Shown: positions 18,544-28,606 of the stretch, one piece after another
Position numbering within the stretch: the stretch's first letter is position 1
Layout: each line of letters opens with the position of its first letter
Notes under the pieces: generated by a model
The model's input: the letters and a program-made list of their open reading frames with translations, nothing else
Database searches by the model: none
Told to the model about the DNA's origin: nothing
Assembly: GCA_023428645.1 (NCBI GenBank)
Contig: JAEYXD010000215.1
Span: 14,066-78,065, forward strand
From: Pseudomonadota bacterium
Lineage (GTDB): Bacteria; Pseudomonadota; Gammaproteobacteria; Steroidobacterales; Steroidobacteraceae
Direction of reading: 5' to 3'
DNA: 64,000 nt
Program-made: the position numbers and the translations under genes

Positions 18544-21500
18544 ATGCAAATCTCCGAGACTTCGATCCGTCGGCCGGTCCTCGCGGTCGTCATCAGTCTG
18601 CTGCTCATCATCTTCGGGCTCGTGTCGCTCGAGCGCCTGTCGACGCGCGAGTATCCGGACATCGATCGTCCGGTCGTTTCGATCACCACGACCTACAGCG
18701 GCGCCTCGGCGCAGGTCATCGAGACGAAGATCACGCAAGTCATCGAGGACTCCGTCGCCGGCATCGAAGGCATTCTCAAGCTCGAGTCCGACAGCGAGGA
18801 CGAGCGTTCGCAGGTGCGCCTCGAGTTCGACATCGGCCGCGACATCGATGCGGCCGCGAACGACGTGCGCGATCGTGTCTCGCGCGTGATGGGAATGCTG
18901 CCCGACGAGGCCGATGCGCCGCAGGTGATCAAGGCCGACGCCAGCGCCGAGCCGGTGATGCTGGTCAGCTTCAGCTCCGATCACATGGACATGCTCGAAG
19001 CGACCGACTATGTCGAGCGCAACATCATCGATCGCTTGTCGACGGTCCCCGGCGTCGCACGCGTCGGCATCGGCGGCGGACGCCGCTACGCGATGCGCAT
19101 CTGGGTCGACCGCCAGGCGCTCGCCGCCCGCCGGCTGACGGTCGCGGACATCGAAGCGGCGCTGCGCCGCGAGAACGTCGAGCTGCCGGCCGGCCGGCTG
19201 CAATCGGGAACGCGCGAATTCTCCTTGCGCACGCTCGTCGGGCTCGAGAACGAACAGGATTTCCGCAATCTCGTCATCGCGCGCGGCGAGGACGGGCATC
19301 TCGTCCGTCTCGGCGAGGTCGCGAACGTGCAGCTCGCGGCGGAGAGTGAACGCCAGGCGACCCGCTTCAACGGCCGCATCGGCGTCGGCATCTCAATCGA
19401 AGCACAGTCGAAGGGCAATACGCTCGCGATCGTGCAGGGTATTCGCGCAGAGATGGACCGTATTCGCGAGACCCTGCCGAAGGGCTCGTACATGGGCGTC
19501 GGCCAGGACAACGGCATCGCGATCGAAGCCGCGCTGCACGAGGTCGTGATCGCGATCGGCTTCGCGCTCGCCTCGGTGCTGGCCGTGATCTACGCCTTCC
19601 TCGGCAATCTGCGCGCGACGTTGATTCCGGCCGTGACGATTCCGGTGTCGATCATCGCGTCGTTCACCGTGATGTACGCGCTCGGCTATTCGATCAACGT
19701 CCTGACGCTGCTCGGGCTCGTGCTCGCGATCGGTCTCGTCGTGGACGATGCGATCGTCGTTCTCGAAAACATTCATCGGCGCACCGAGCTCGGTGAATCG
19801 CCGTATGCGGCGGCGGTGCGCGGCAGTCACGAGATCGGCTTCGCGGTCATCGCGACGACGGCGACGCTGGCCGCCGTGTTCGTGCCGATCTCCTTCCTGC
19901 CCGGCGATCTCGGGCGCTTGTTCCGCGAATTCGGTTTCACGCTGGCCGCATCCGTCGTGTTCTCGGCGCTCGTCGCGCTGACGTTGACGCCGATGATGGC
20001 CTCGAAGCTGCCGGCGAGCTCGGCCCACGGCAATCGTGTCGCGAAGGCGGTGGAGCGCTTCTTCGAGCGTGTTTCCGCAAGCTACGGGCGGCGCCTGCGC
20101 GGCTTCATCGCGCGGCCCTGGCTCGTGATCGGCGTGGTCGGCCTGTTGGCCGCGTTCGGCGCGCTGACGTTCCGTTCGATCCCCGCCGAATTCGCGCCGC
20201 AGGCGGACTCCGGCCGCGTCTTCATCAACATCGACGGTCCCGAAGGCTCGAGCCTCGCCTACATGGACGAGCAGGCGCGGAAGATCGAGGCGATCGTCGC
20301 GAAGGAAATGGAGAAGGGCGACATCGAGCGACTGATGATGCGCGTGCCGGGCAATGCAGGCGCCGGCTCCTCGGGCGATGTCAACAATGCCCGCGGCAGC
20401 CTCGTGCTCGTCGATTGGCACGACCGCGAGCGCTCCGCGCGCGAAATCGGCAACGCGATCATGGCCGAGGCGCGCAAGCTGCCGGGCGTGCGCGTGTCGG
20501 TCAACGTGCCGGGCAGTCTCGGCCGCCGCGGCTCGAATCGGCCGGTCGAGGCGGTCATCGGCGGACCCGATTACGAAAGCCTGTCGCAGTGGTCGGCGAA
20601 GCTGCTCGAGCTCGCGCGTCAGAATCCCGGTCTCGAATCCGTCGATACGAACTACAAGGAGCGCAAGCCGCAGCTGCGCGTCGCGGTCGATCGCGATCGC
20701 GCGGCGGACATGGGCGTCTCGCTGCAGACGGTTGGCCGCACGCTCGAAACCGTGCTCGGCTCGCGCGTCGTCACGCGCTTCGTCGATCGCGGCCGCGAGT
20801 ACAACGTGGTGCTGCAGGCGCGCGACGACGCCCGGCAGACGGTCACCGATCTCACGAACATCCAAGTGCGCTCGGACCGCACCGGCGAGCTCATTCCGCT
20901 GTCGAGCGTCGTCAGAATCGAGGAGACGTCGGGCGCGATGCGCTTGAGCCGCTTCAATCGCCTGCGCGCGGTGGAGGTGCAGGCCGCGCTGGCGGACGGC
21001 TATACGATGGGTGAGGCCGTGAAGTGGTTCCAGGAGACGGTCGCGAAGGAACTGCCGTCCGGCGCCACGCTGATGTGGGACGGCGAGAGCGGCGAATACT
21101 TGCGCTCGGGCCAGCAGCTGTACTTCACGTTCATCTTCGCGCTCGCAATCGTGTTCCTCGTGCTCGCGGGACAGTTCGAGAGCTTCGTGCATCCAATGAT
21201 CATCATGGTCACGGTGCCGCTCGCGCTCATTGGCGCGGTGTTCGGTCTCAAGCTGTATGGCATGACGATCAATATCTTCAGCCAGATCGCGGTCATCATG
21301 CTGGTCGGCATCGCGGCGAAGAACGGCGTGCTGATCGTGGAGTTCGCGAATCAGCTGCGCGACCGCGGGGTCGAGTTCTTCGAAGCGGTCGTGCAGGCGG
21401 CAATGACGCGCCTGCGTCCGGTCTTGATGACGAGCTTGTGTACGGCGTTCGGCGCGGTGCCGTTCCTGTTCGCGACCGGCGCGGGCGCGGAGCAGCGGCG

Positions 21501-21681
21501 GCCGATCGGTATCGTCGTGTTCTATGGCACGCTCGTCTCGGTGTTCCTGACGCTGCTCGTCGTGCCCGCGGTGTATTCGATCTTCGCGCGCAGGACGAAA
21601 TCGCCGCAGCACGTGAGCAAGCTGGTGGATGCATCGCTGCAGGAGCCGCCGCCGGCCGCCGTGGGGCGAGAGCCGGCGTGA
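18544..21681 (+). CDS. RND-family multidrug efflux permease (inner membrane)
   Basis: A 1045-residue HAE1-type proton-driven pump. It has 12 predicted helices, two large periplasmic loops, and the TM4 motif LVVDDAIVVLENIHRR with the adjacent Asp pair used for proton relay. The N-terminus (MQISETSIRRPVLAVVISLL) is typical of the MexF/MdtC-like branch. It forms a tripartite system with the adaptor upstream; the outer-membrane partner is not encoded here. No repressor gene is adjacent. Confidence 0.94.
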   Translation: MQISETSIRRPVLAVVISLLLIIFGLVSLERLSTREYPDIDRPVVSITTTYSGASAQVIETKITQVIEDSVAGIEGILKLESDSEDERSQVRLEFDIGRDIDAAANDVRDRVSRVMGMLPDEADAPQVIKADASAEPVMLVSFSSDHMDMLEATDYVERNIIDRLSTVPGVARVGIGGGRRYAMRIWVDRQALAARRLTVADIEAALRRENVELPAGRLQSGTREFSLRTLVGLENEQDFRNLVIARGEDGHLVRLGEVANVQLAAESERQATRFNGRIGVGISIEAQSKGNTLAIVQGIRAEMDRIRETLPKGSYMGVGQDNGIAIEAALHEVVIAIGFALASVLAVIYAFLGNLRATLIPAVTIPVSIIASFTVMYALGYSINVLTLLGLVLAIGLVVDDAIVVLENIHRRTELGESPYAAAVRGSHEIGFAVIATTATLAAVFVPISFLPGDLGRLFREFGFTLAASVVFSALVALTLTPMMASKLPASSAHGNRVAKAVERFFERVSASYGRRLRGFIARPWLVIGVVGLLAAFGALTFRSIPAEFAPQADSGRVFINIDGPEGSSLAYMDEQARKIEAIVAKEMEKGDIERLMMRVPGNAGAGSSGDVNNARGSLVLVDWHDRERSAREIGNAIMAEARKLPGVRVSVNVPGSLGRRGSNRPVEAVIGGPDYESLSQWSAKLLELARQNPGLESVDTNYKERKPQLRVAVDRDRAADMGVSLQTVGRTLETVLGSRVVTRFVDRGREYNVVLQARDDARQTVTDLTNIQVRSDRTGELIPLSSVVRIEETSGAMRLSRFNRLRAVEVQAALADGYTMGEAVKWFQETVAKELPSGATLMWDGESGEYLRSGQQLYFTFIFALAIVFLVLAGQFESFVHPMIIMVTVPLALIGAVFGLKLYGMTINIFSQIAVIMLVGIAAKNGVLIVEFANQLRDRGVEFFEAVVQAAMTRLRPVLMTSLCTAFGAVPFLFATGAGAEQRRPIGIVVFYGTLVSVFLTLLVVPAVYSIFARRTKSPQHVSKLVDASLQEPPPAAVGREPA

Positions 21682-21808
21682 GCTGAGCGCCGGATGAATC
21701 GAGCGCTGCCGGCGGGCACGTTCGATCGCCGAGGACATATGTCATGCCGGTTGCACGCAGGTGTGCTTTCAGCGCACTCTCGCGTCCATGCCGCGACGGC
21801 AAACCATC

Positions 21809-22876
21809 ATGCACACTTTCACGAAGAGCCAGGCACAGCAGCGCGCCGACGATATTCGCGTGTTCCGCCAGGAGCTGGCGAGGCTCGGCGATGAGGGCGC
21901 GCTGACATTGACGGACGAGCAGCAGCGCGTCCTGACGCAGCATCACGACGCGCTCCTCGCGCAACTCACCGACGCCTTCGACGTCGATCGCGATCGGCAA
22001 AGCAAACAGCTGTCGCTCGGGATGCGCATAGCGTCCTTCCTCGGCGCCCTCGCGATGGCGGCGAGCGTGTTCTTTCTGTTCAGGCAGTACTGGGGCTTGT
22101 TCCCGACCGCGGTTCAGGTCGTGCTGCTCGTCGCCGGTTCGATCGGGTCGCTGATTCTCACGTTCCTCGTCGCCAGCCGCGACGCCACGGGCTATTTCGC
22201 CAAGCTCTGCGCGATGGTCGCATTCGCGTGCTTCGTCTTGAACGTATCGCTGCTCGGCTGGATGTTCAACGTTGCGCCCGCGGACACCGCATTCCTCGCG
22301 TGGGCGGCGCTTGCGCTGCTGCTTGCGTACACATTCGATTTGCGGCTGCTGCTTGGCATCGGCCTCCTGTGCGCGAGTGCGTTCGTCGCCGCGCGTGTCG
22401 GGACGTGGAGCGGCATGTATTGGATCGATTTCGGCGAGCGCCCCGAGAACTTCTTCCCGGCCGCGGTGCTGTCGTTTCTCGTGCCCTTCCTGCTGCCGCA
22501 CGCGCGCTTCGCCGGCTTCGCGGCGGTCTATCGCGTGTTCGGACTGCTGACGGCCTTGCTGCCGATCCTCGTGCTCGCGAGCTGGGGGCGGATCAGCTAT
22601 TTGCCGCTCGCGACGGCGACGATCGAGCATCTCTATCAGATGCTCGGCTTCCTCGTGAGCGGCGGCGCCATCTGGCTCGGCGCACGCCGCGAATGGCCCG
22701 AAGTCGTGAATACCGGCATGACGTTCTTCGTCATCTTCCTCTACACGAAGTTCTACGACTGGTGGTGGGACCTCGTGCCGAAGTTCGTGTTCTTCCTGGT
22801 CCTCGCCCTGACGTCGATCCTGTTCCTGTTCGTGATGCGGCGCCTGCGCGCGAGCCGTGTCGAGGTTCGGTCATGA
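21809..22876 (+). CDS. DUF2157-domain integral membrane protein
   Basis: A protein of about 355 residues. A soluble helical N-terminal part (about 1-70) rich in Glu, Arg and Gln is followed by roughly ten transmembrane helices. The N-terminal segment RADDIRVFRQELARLGDEGA and the many helices fit DUF2157, whose function is unknown. Its stop overlaps the start of the next gene, so the two are coupled. The ATG at 21809 is preferred because the DUF2157 homology starts there; an in-frame ATG at 21788 is possible and neither has a strong ribosome site. Confidence 0.75.
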   Translation: MHTFTKSQAQQRADDIRVFRQELARLGDEGALTLTDEQQRVLTQHHDALLAQLTDAFDVDRDRQSKQLSLGMRIASFLGALAMAASVFFLFRQYWGLFPTAVQVVLLVAGSIGSLILTFLVASRDATGYFAKLCAMVAFACFVLNVSLLGWMFNVAPADTAFLAWAALALLLAYTFDLRLLLGIGLLCASAFVAARVGTWSGMYWIDFGERPENFFPAAVLSFLVPFLLPHARFAGFAAVYRVFGLLTALLPILVLASWGRISYLPLATATIEHLYQMLGFLVSGGAIWLGARREWPEVVNTGMTFFVIFLYTKFYDWWWDLVPKFVFFLVLALTSILFLFVMRRLRASRVEVRS

Positions 22877-23733
22877 TGCGCTCTTGGTCGAAACGCCGTG
22901 CGTTCGCGGTGAGCGCACTGCTCATCCTCGTGACGAACGCCATTGCGCTCGGCGGCGTTGCCTACAACCGCAGCGGCGAGCCGCGGAGCACGCTGACACT
23001 CACCGATCGCGAGCTGCCCCTTGCCTACCGAAGTTGGATGGACCATGAGAACAGCGGCATCGACTTGCAATTGAGTTGGCGCGTGCGTCCCGTCGATTCA
23101 CAGGCGGACACCCGGTCGGCGCAATATCGCGAGCTGCATTGGCTCAGCGACGCGCAGAAGGCGCAGCTCGGCTTCGCCGTTCCCGCGTGGGCCACGGCCA
23201 GCGCAGAACGTGAATGGGACCCGCCCATGCGGCGGGCCTTCGTCGTGTTGGAGAACGACGGCGCGGCGTATCGGATAGCCCTCGAGCAGGCACGCGCGGA
23301 TCTCGCGCGCGAAGCGGAGCTCGCGAATGCGAATCCCGGGGTCGCGAAGCTCGAGGAGGATCTCGCCGAGGCCCGCCGACGGCTCGAACGGGAGGAATCG
23401 TGCGAGAGCCGCCTGTTCGTCGTCGACGTGGATACGGACGCCGACGTGCTGCGCGCCCGTTACCCGGACCGCTCGCGATACGCCGTCGTGCGCGCGCGTC
23501 TGGATGCCTATCTCGAACGCGAGCACGGCGCTCGCGGCATCGTTCACATCAGCGAACTGGACATCCCGACGATCAGCGTGCCGCACGCATTTCGCGCGCT
23601 CATCGCGCCGCTCGTGCCGCAGGATTACGGTTATTCACAACGGCAGCGCGCGGGGCGTTTCGAGGTCACGGTCGAATGGGGGCGGCGCTTTGCGCCATCG
23701 ATCACCGGACTGACGATGCTCGATCGCGGCTAG
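22873..23733 (+). CDS. DUF4824-family protein, partner of the DUF2157 protein
   Basis: A 286-residue protein with one N-terminal hydrophobic helix (about 10-29), after which the chain is probably periplasmic. Mid-chain there is a helical stretch rich in Ala, Glu and Arg (about 135-180). It fits the family of uncharacterised proteins annotated DUF4824 that follow DUF2157 genes. The start ATG overlaps the preceding TGA. The pair probably makes a membrane complex; no function is known. Confidence 0.7.
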   Translation: MMRSWSKRRAFAVSALLILVTNAIALGGVAYNRSGEPRSTLTLTDRELPLAYRSWMDHENSGIDLQLSWRVRPVDSQADTRSAQYRELHWLSDAQKAQLGFAVPAWATASAEREWDPPMRRAFVVLENDGAAYRIALEQARADLAREAELANANPGVAKLEEDLAEARRRLEREESCESRLFVVDVDTDADVLRARYPDRSRYAVVRARLDAYLEREHGARGIVHISELDIPTISVPHAFRALIAPLVPQDYGYSQRQRAGRFEVTVEWGRRFAPSITGLTMLDRG

Positions 23734-23813
23734 CGCGTGTGAACCGTCCGAGCGCGCCGCCCGAGACTCCACAGGGTGCTGGCCCAGGGGGCGCGAACGC
23801 CCAGTCAATGACG

Positions 23814-25499
23814 CTAGGCCGTGCGCGTCGGATCGGTGAGCGGCTCGGTGAGATCGTGCGCAGAAGGTTCGGCGCTGCTCGGCATCGAGTCGGTTTGCCG
23901 CTCGATCATCCGACGGACGACGGGCGCGTTCGGACCTTGGTGTAGCGCGCGCAACCGCGCGGGGATGTCCGCGTCCTCTTGCGTCAGCCGGTTGTTGTGG
24001 CGGATGTAGTCGACCCAGGTCGGTACGTTATAGCGCTCGATCCACACCTCGGGATCGGCGAGATCCCGCAGCAGCGTCCAATGCCGCGCGCCGTCGCGCC
24101 GCCGAATGCGGCGCCGCTCGGACATCGCACGCAGGAACTCGATCGCATCGCTTTCGTGAATGCGGTACTCGATCGTCACGACGACAGGTCCGGTGCGGTT
24201 CTCGACCGGCACCGCGGTCTTCGGCACCTGCCATGCGCGCAACGGATCGAGGTTCAACTCCTCCGCTTGGCGCAGCGGCAGCCACCGTCCGAGCGCCGCG
24301 GAAATGACGAGCGCACCGGCCGCGCACGACAACGACAAGCCGAGAGATCGGTCCTCGGCCAACACACCCCACAGCCAGCTGCCCGCGGCCATGCCGCCGA
24401 ACGCGGCCATCTGATACAGCGACAGGGCGCGCGCGACGACCCAGCGCGGGGTCGAGAGCTGCACGGACACGGTGAACGTCGAGAGCGTCAGCACCCAACA
24501 AGCGCCGGCGGCAAACAAGGCGAGCATCGTCACCGACAGCAGCTTGCTGAAGCCGGCGATGATCGCGCAGCACGCGAAGACCAGGCTGGCGCTGCGCACG
24601 ATGCCCTCCGTCGACAATCTGGCGCGCGCCCGAGCGCTGCCGATCGCACCCCCGACCGCACCGAGGCCGAAGGCACCGAGCAGCAGGCCGTAGGTCATCG
24701 GACCACCGGCGATCAGCACTTTCGCCATCAGCGGCATCAGCGCCATCGCGCTGATCGAGCCCAAGCCGAACACGAGGCTGCGCGCGAGCACGATGCGCAG
24801 CGCCGGCGACATCCACATGTACCGCACGCCCGCCGTCATCGCCATCGTGAGCGGTTCGCGCGGCAGCCGGTCGGGATCTCGAGCGCGCCGCCACCTCGCC
24901 AGCACGACGAGCAGCCCGATGTAGCTCAGCGCATTCACCGAGAAGGCGGCCGCGGCGCCGGCCGCCGCGACGATCGCACCGCCGATCGCGGGGCCGACGC
25001 TGCGCGCGATATTGAAGCCCATGCTGTTCAGCGTGACCGCGCCGGCCAGGTGCGACCGCGGCACCATGTCGCCGACCGATGCTTGCCATGCGGGCGCGTT
25101 GAACGCCGCCCCGCAGCCGATCAGGAACGTGAAGGTGAGCAGCAGCCATGGCGTGATGAGGCCGCTCCAGGCGCAAATCGCAAGCGCGATGGAGACGCAC
25201 AGCATGAATGCCTGCGCGCCGAGGAGCACCTTGCGTCGGTCGAAGCTGTCGGCGAGCGCGCCGGCCAGCAACGACAGCAGCATGATCGGCAGGGTGATCG
25301 AGGCCTGGACGAGCGCGACCATGTCGGCCGATGGCGCGATCGAGGTCATCATCCAGGAGGCGCCGACGGATTGGATCAGGCCGCCGAAGTTCGACACCAT
25401 GCTCGCGATCCATACGCTCCGGAATACCGGGAAGCGCAGCGCCGCGAGGGCGGACGAGGAAGTGGGATCGCGAGTGGGTGTGGCGGTGGCGCTGGACAT
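23814..25499 (-). CDS. MFS transporter (MFS_3/EntS-like) with C-terminal ABM-like domain
   Basis: A 561-residue exporter: 12 helices in the first 420 residues, starting RFPVFRSVWIASMVSNFGG, with the motif-A-like loop DSFDRRKVLLGAQ after TM2. The last 140 residues are soluble and resemble a ferredoxin-like ABM domain (VVTIEYRIHESDAIEFLRAM). This architecture is known in the MFS_3 family, which includes enterobactin exporters. The substrate is unknown. The start at 25499 (MSSATATPTRD) is chosen by similarity; a longer reading frame reaches 25619 but would overlap the ribosome site region of the divergent gene at 25629. Confidence 0.85.
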   Translation of the reverse strand: MSSATATPTRDPTSSSALAALRFPVFRSVWIASMVSNFGGLIQSVGASWMMTSIAPSADMVALVQASITLPIMLLSLLAGALADSFDRRKVLLGAQAFMLCVSIALAICAWSGLITPWLLLTFTFLIGCGAAFNAPAWQASVGDMVPRSHLAGAVTLNSMGFNIARSVGPAIGGAIVAAAGAAAAFSVNALSYIGLLVVLARWRRARDPDRLPREPLTMAMTAGVRYMWMSPALRIVLARSLVFGLGSISAMALMPLMAKVLIAGGPMTYGLLLGAFGLGAVGGAIGSARARARLSTEGIVRSASLVFACCAIIAGFSKLLSVTMLALFAAGACWVLTLSTFTVSVQLSTPRWVVARALSLYQMAAFGGMAAGSWLWGVLAEDRSLGLSLSCAAGALVISAALGRWLPLRQAEELNLDPLRAWQVPKTAVPVENRTGPVVVTIEYRIHESDAIEFLRAMSERRRIRRRDGARHWTLLRDLADPEVWIERYNVPTWVDYIRHNNRLTQEDADIPARLRALHQGPNAPVVRRMIERQTDSMPSSAEPSAHDLTEPLTDPTRTA

Positions 25500-25628
25500 C
25501 GATGTCTCGGGATGGTGGCGCCTGATGACGCCGAGCGCAAATGGGTCGCTCGCTTCCGAATCCGGTTTGCGTCCTCGCGCGCGGTCCCGGACAATCCGGC
25601 GCCTTCGACCGTTCGTCAACCGAGGCCC

Positions 25629-26711
25629 ATGTCGGGAAAATCGCTTCTCAATGTCACGCGCCGCACGGCCGAAGTGCGCTCCACTCCCGATCAGGAGCGC
25701 TTCAAGTACCTGATTGCGCAGATAGAAAAGGTGCGGCAGGTGCGCACGGAATGGGATGCGACCGTGCTCGCCTTCCGCCAGGCCGACTCGCAGCGAGTCC
25801 AGCCTCTACGCTCGACCTTGCGCGCGACGACGCGCGATACGGTGCTCGTCATCGATCGGCTGCTCGACGACAAGGGGTGGTCGCGCGCCGACCGCTTGGG
25901 TCTCGTGGAGATTCTCGTCGGCACCGCGCAGATGCTGCTGGAGGCAGAGCCGAACGACGCGGAGTTGAAGGCGTTGTTCGACAAGCACAGCGCGATCAGC
26001 TTCGATGCCGCGAAACAGGCCGAGCTCGCGGAGTTGAAGGAGCGCGCGCAGGAATACATGGGCGTCGACCTCGACGACGACAACATCCGTAGCGAAGAAG
26101 ACCTGGTCGAGCGTGTGTACGAGCACATGCGCGATCGGGAAGCGAACGAGGATCGTGATACTCGGCCCGGCCAGCGGCGCAAATCGGCGGCGCAGCAACG
26201 CGTCGAGGACAGCGCGCAGGCGGCACGGCGGTTCTTGCGCGAGGTCTATCGCAAGCTCGCGAGCGCGGTGCATCCGGACCGGGAGGCCGACGCCGAGCGC
26301 CGCGCCGAAAAGAACGAGCTGATGCAGAAGATCAATCGCGCGTACGCGACGAACGATCTGCTCACGCTGCTCGAGGCGCAGCTGCGGCTCGAGCAGATCG
26401 ATCCCGAGCACGTGACGAAGCTGAGCGGCGAGCGGCTGAAGCACTACAACCGGCTGTTGTCCGAGCAGTTGGAGCGCGCGAAGGCGGAGCTGCGCAAGCT
26501 CGAAGAGGCTTTTCGCGACGATCACGGCCTCGCCTACGGCAAGAAGCTGTCGCCGCAAACGTTCCATCTGCTCGTGCAGCAGCGTGCGCGCGAGGTCCGT
26601 GCGCACGTCGCGCGCCAGAAGCAGTTCCTGGAAGTGCTCGCGAACAAGGCGGCACTCAAGCGCTGGCTGAAGGAGCAACGGCGTTTCGGCAGCGCTTGGG
26701 ACGAGGACTGA
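25629..26711 (+). CDS. J-domain (DnaJ-like) protein with long coiled coils
   Basis: A 360-residue soluble protein. Most of it is helical and highly charged. A J-domain-like segment around 200-250 (FLREVYRKLASAVHPDREAD) carries the HPD tripeptide (215-217) needed to stimulate Hsp70. The domain is central, flanked by an N-terminal helical region and a C-terminal coiled coil rich in Lys, Glu and Arg (about 270-340), unlike canonical DnaJ. It lacks the G/F and zinc-finger regions. A specialised co-chaperone is the best guess. The first ATG is used; it is divergent from the MFS gene. Confidence 0.75.
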   Translation: MSGKSLLNVTRRTAEVRSTPDQERFKYLIAQIEKVRQVRTEWDATVLAFRQADSQRVQPLRSTLRATTRDTVLVIDRLLDDKGWSRADRLGLVEILVGTAQMLLEAEPNDAELKALFDKHSAISFDAAKQAELAELKERAQEYMGVDLDDDNIRSEEDLVERVYEHMRDREANEDRDTRPGQRRKSAAQQRVEDSAQAARRFLREVYRKLASAVHPDREADAERRAEKNELMQKINRAYATNDLLTLLEAQLRLEQIDPEHVTKLSGERLKHYNRLLSEQLERAKAELRKLEEAFRDDHGLAYGKKLSPQTFHLLVQQRAREVRAHVARQKQFLEVLANKAALKRWLKEQRRFGSAWDED

Positions 26712-26753
26712 TCGAGAGGAAGCACGGCCGCGCGCCGTCGCTGGCGAAGGGCC

Positions 26754-28547
26754 ATGTCTCCTTATCTGAATATCTCCGCCTATAAGTTCGTGCCGCTCGC
26801 GGATCTCAAGGAGCGCCGTTCGCGGCTGCTCGCGACCTGCAAACGCTGGAACTTGCGGGGCTCGATCCTGCTGAGCCCGGAAGGGATCAATCTGTTCGTC
26901 GCTGGCGAGCCGGAGCACGTACAGGCGCTGCTCACCGAGCTGCGCTCCTGGCCCGGCCTTGCGGATCTCGAGCCGAAGATCAGCGGCTCGGAGCAGTTGT
27001 CGTTTCGGCGCATGCACGTTCGGGTCAAGAAGGAGATCATCGCGTTCGGCGTCGACGGCATCGATCCGGTGCGACACGCCTCACCGAAACTCGCGCCGCT
27101 CGAACTCAAGCGCTGGCTGGACGAAGGCCGGAAGATCACGCTGCTGGACACGCGCAACGATTACGAGGTCAAGGTCGGCACGTTCAAGAACGCCGTGCCG
27201 ATCGGCATCCGGCAGTTCCGCGAATTTCCGGACGCCGTCGCCAGGCTGGACGCGAACCTGAAGACGCAGCCGGTCGTCATCTTCTGCACCGGCGGCATCC
27301 GCTGCGAAAAGGCCGGGCCGTTCATGGAACGCGCCGGGTTCCAGCAGGTCCTGCAGCTCGAGGGCGGCATCCTGAAATACTTCGAGACGTGCGGCGGTGC
27401 GCACTTCGACGGCGAGTGCTTCGTCTTCGATCAGCGCACGGGGTTGGACCCTGCCTTGCAGCCGGCGGACTGGACGCAATGCTTCAAATGCCGCACGCCG
27501 CTCAACGGCGAGGACCAGGCGCATCCGCATTTCGAAGTGGGCAAGTCCTGCCCGTACTGCTTCAAGACGCCGGCCGAGCACATGGCAGTGATGATCGCGC
27601 GGCGGCATGAGCAGCTGACCCGCATCATCGTTCCGCTGCCGGGCAGCGCCGCGCGCGATCACCTGCGTCCGATCAGCATGCCGGCGGAATGCGATGGCAT
27701 GACGCTGCTCGATGCGCTGTGTCGAATCGTGAAACACGTTCCGGCGCAGGAATGGGCGGCGCGGTGCGCCGCAGGGTTCATGCTCGACGGCGATGGCCGA
27801 CCCGCCGCGGCGACGACGATCGTGCGCGGCGGTGAACGGTACCAGCACAAATTTCCCGGTCTCGTCGAGCCCGACGTCGACATGCGCGTACAAGTGCTGC
27901 ACGAGGACGAATCGATCGTCGTGTTCAACAAGCCCGCGCCGTTGCCGATGCACGCCGGCGGCCGCTTCCATCGCAATACGCTGAAATACGTGCTCGACGC
28001 TCTGTATCACCCGCAGCGGCTGCGGCCGGCGCATCGACTCGATGCGAACACGACGGGTGTCGTCGTCGCCGCGCGCACGCAGTTCGTCGCGAGCAAGATT
28101 CAGCCGCAATTCGCGCGCGGCGAGGTGGCGAAGCGGTACCTCGTGCGCGTGCAAGGCCATCCGCCGCACGATGAATTCGATTGCGACGCACCGATCAGCG
28201 CGACGGCGGGGCAAGCGGGCTCGCGCAGCGTCGACGCGCATGGCCTGGCATCACGCACGGAATTCACGGTGCGCCGGCGCTGCGACGACGGTACGGCGCT
28301 GCTCGAGGCGCGACCGCTCACCGGCCGCACGAATCAGATTCGCGTTCATCTCTGGCATCTCGGCTTTCCGGTGTGCGGCGATCGTTCGTATCTCGCGGGC
28401 AATGTCCTGGGCGAGACGCAGACGCTCGAGGTGGGTGCGCCGCCGCTGTGTCTGCATGCGTGGCAGATTCGCTTCGAGCATCCGTTGCAGAAGACGGCCG
28501 TGACATTCACCGCGCCAGCGCCGGCGTGGGCACAACCTATCGACTGA
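26754..28547 (+). CDS. Fusion of tRNA uridine(34) hydroxylase (TrhO/YceA rhodanese) and RluA-type pseudouridine synthase
   Basis: A 597-residue protein with two RNA-modification modules. The first part (about 1-270) matches TrhO: an N-terminal acylphosphatase-like domain, a rhodanese domain with active loop FCTGGIRCEKAG (Cys178), and a Cys-rich tail with CFKC and CPYC zinc-like pairs. TrhO makes 5-hydroxyuridine at tRNA position 34. The second part (about 300-590) is an RluA-family synthase with the HRLDANTTG motif, catalytic Asp430 and an RTNQIR motif near the end. A single frame joins them with no stop. The target of the synthase half is not predictable. Both active sites look intact. Confidence 0.88.
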   Translation: MSPYLNISAYKFVPLADLKERRSRLLATCKRWNLRGSILLSPEGINLFVAGEPEHVQALLTELRSWPGLADLEPKISGSEQLSFRRMHVRVKKEIIAFGVDGIDPVRHASPKLAPLELKRWLDEGRKITLLDTRNDYEVKVGTFKNAVPIGIRQFREFPDAVARLDANLKTQPVVIFCTGGIRCEKAGPFMERAGFQQVLQLEGGILKYFETCGGAHFDGECFVFDQRTGLDPALQPADWTQCFKCRTPLNGEDQAHPHFEVGKSCPYCFKTPAEHMAVMIARRHEQLTRIIVPLPGSAARDHLRPISMPAECDGMTLLDALCRIVKHVPAQEWAARCAAGFMLDGDGRPAAATTIVRGGERYQHKFPGLVEPDVDMRVQVLHEDESIVVFNKPAPLPMHAGGRFHRNTLKYVLDALYHPQRLRPAHRLDANTTGVVVAARTQFVASKIQPQFARGEVAKRYLVRVQGHPPHDEFDCDAPISATAGQAGSRSVDAHGLASRTEFTVRRRCDDGTALLEARPLTGRTNQIRVHLWHLGFPVCGDRSYLAGNVLGETQTLEVGAPPLCLHAWQIRFEHPLQKTAVTFTAPAPAWAQPID

Positions 28548-28606
28548 CACTCCGCCGCCGGCAGCCAGCGCGCGATGCCCACCGCGCGGCGGCGCCGACG
28601 GCCGCA

